A stretch of 7,573 nt of DNA from Flavobacteriales bacterium (GTDB taxonomy: Bacteria > Bacteroidota > Bacteroidia > Flavobacteriales > BACL11). Below, piece by piece: positions 6,683 through 7,573 of the stretch (its first letter is position 1; each line of letters starts with the position of its first letter). Both the position numbers and the translations under genes were made by a program. The notes under the pieces were generated by a model. The model saw only the letters and a list, made by a program, of their open reading frames with translations, was not told the origin of the DNA and made no database searches. Location: positions 1-7,573 of the forward strand of contig DUAL01000014.1 of assembly GCA_012960835.1 (NCBI GenBank), given 5' to 3'.

Positions 6683-7573
6683 TTAGAAAGTATCCAGGTC
6701 AACAGGACGCATTACACCAAACCATTTCAGTACTTTTTCACCAACACCTTTTGCATCCACATGTATTACATAAAGGCCAGAGGCAACAGGAATTCCGAAA
6801 GTATTTTTCAGATCCCAATCGATTGATGTCATCTGGTTATTTTTTTTCAACTGCCTTACCAAAGTTCCACTAATGGTGTAAATAGAGATGGTAGCTCTTT
6901 GTGGAAGGTTGGTAATTTTCATTCTGTTATCAAGCTGTGATGTTTCGTAAGTAGAAAAAGCATAATACGGATTAGGTACTACATTTATCATATCAAGTGC
7001 ATTTACAGCAGTTGTATGATTTCCTATTTCAGCAACAATATCATCTGTGGAGAAACGATACATTGGGTTAAAACTATTTTGAGGAATTGGGCTAATGACT
7101 CTAGCATTACTAAGTCCTGAGAAAGAGGTAGTAACAGCTGTAAAAGTCTCACCAGGGACGTATTGAGGACCAGAATTAGCAGGATGCTTTATGTTAGAAT
7201 ACATAACAAAATAAGTAGTTCCAGTATCAAGATCATCATTCTTATCTAAGATTTGTGAAGCAAAAGTTACATATTGCTCGTATGGTTTGCTTACCCTAAG
7301 TTTTACAGTTACATCATTTGCAAGCAAGCTTCTTCCAGGAGCTAATATCGGCATGCCAACCCATGAAGCGTTTCTGAATACATAGAAGAGATTTGCAGTA
7401 TAAGATGGTGAAGTCCAGTCTTTCAACTTATTGTAAATCCAAGCACATTCATCATAATTAGGGCTATCTGTTCCGTCAATGTAAGTGCTGTCTTTTACAA
7501 CATCAGCTGAACCTCCAATTACATAAATAAAATGCTTACCACCAAGCAAATAACTACCCTGTGAATATACTGC
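6683..7573 (-). CDS. Large surface/secreted protein with T9SS-like C-terminal sorting domain, C-terminal part (5' end outside window)
   Basis: The frame is open to the right edge, so only the last 296 residues are seen; the TTG at 7549 is internal and is not the start. No catalytic motif is recognised in the N-terminal part of the fragment, which is beta-rich with many Thr, Ser and Asn, as in extracellular proteins. Residues about 195-296 (6686-6991) resemble a T9SS type A sorting domain: NVVPNPYYA near its start, then ITNLP, ATISIYTISGTLVRQL, IDWDLKN and GIPVASGLYVIHV, followed by EKVLKWFGV. Canonical domains usually end soon after a Lys-rich strand, but this one continues with MRPVDLDTF. 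The stop lies 12 bp before the PorV/PorQ-family gene, so the two form a transcription unit and probably a cargo and outer membrane partner pair. PorU, which often neighbours PorV, was considered, but no peptidase C25 feature is in the visible part. Confidence 0.75.
   Translation of the reverse strand, partial: AVYSQGSYLLGGKHFIYVIGGSADVVKDSTYIDGTDSPNYDECAWIYNKLKDWTSPSYTANLFYVFRNASWVGMPILAPGRSLLANDVTVKLRVSKPYEQYVTFASQILDKNDDLDTGTTYFVMYSNIKHPANSGPQYVPGETFTAVTTSFSGLSNARVISPIPQNSFNPMYRFSTDDIVAEIGNHTTAVNALDMINVVPNPYYAFSTYETSQLDNRMKITNLPQRATISIYTISGTLVRQLKKNNQMTSIDWDLKNTFGIPVASGLYVIHVDAKGVGEKVLKWFGVMRPVDLDTF

Noticed and set aside
1..7573. Search for mobile elements, CRISPR repeats, tRNA or rRNA genes, and defence or toxin-antitoxin genes
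   Set aside because: No transposase or integrase motifs, no regularly spaced long repeats, no RNA gene signatures and no recognisable defence domains were found; nearly all sequence is explained by ordinary coding regions.

Overview
The window looks like an AT-rich chromosomal stretch of a member of the Bacteroidota. Three things point there: a PorV/PorQ-type outer membrane protein next to a large protein with a type IX secretion (T9SS)-like C-terminal domain; the near absence of Shine-Dalgarno sequences before starts, with A/T-rich leaders instead; and two upstream regions carrying TAnnTTTG, the Bacteroidota -7 promoter element. The genus cannot be fixed from the sequence alone. No rRNA, tRNA, CRISPR array, insertion sequence, phage gene or toxin gene is visible, and coding density is very high (longest gene-free gap 110 bp).

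Layout, left to right. The C-terminal part of an AtoE-type short-chain fatty acid transporter (1-753, +) meets an OppC/DppC-type ABC permease (750-1802, -) tail to tail, with both stop codons sharing a TTAA. Upstream of the permease on the same strand is a two-gene unit: a polytopic LPG-synthase-TM/UPF0104 membrane protein (3029-4009, -) followed with no spacer by a membrane-anchored family 2 glycosyltransferase (1913-3028, -). This unit diverges, across 39 bp, from ruvC (4049-4600, +), which starts with TTG. Facing ruvC is a greA - HIT-protein operon (5532 down to 4663, -; 3-bp gap). The right end is a second minus-strand unit: a T9SS-CTD-like surface or secreted protein cut by the window edge (6683-7573), then a PorV/PorQ-family beta-barrel (5597-6670) 12 bp downstream.

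How the genes relate. The clearest functional link is the right-hand pair, where a probable T9SS-handled protein is encoded directly before a PorV-type outer membrane protein, the class that shuttles CTD cargo in the T9SS. The LPG-TM/GT2 pair is probably a cell-envelope lipid or polysaccharide modification module of unknown substrate. The remaining genes (ruvC, greA, HIT) are housekeeping. I see no strong evidence for an entirely new system. The most worthwhile leads are the non-canonical C-terminal tail on the T9SS-like protein, the abutting LPG-TM/GT2 pair, the permease with no visible partner subunits, and an 11-bp direct repeat just before the permease start.
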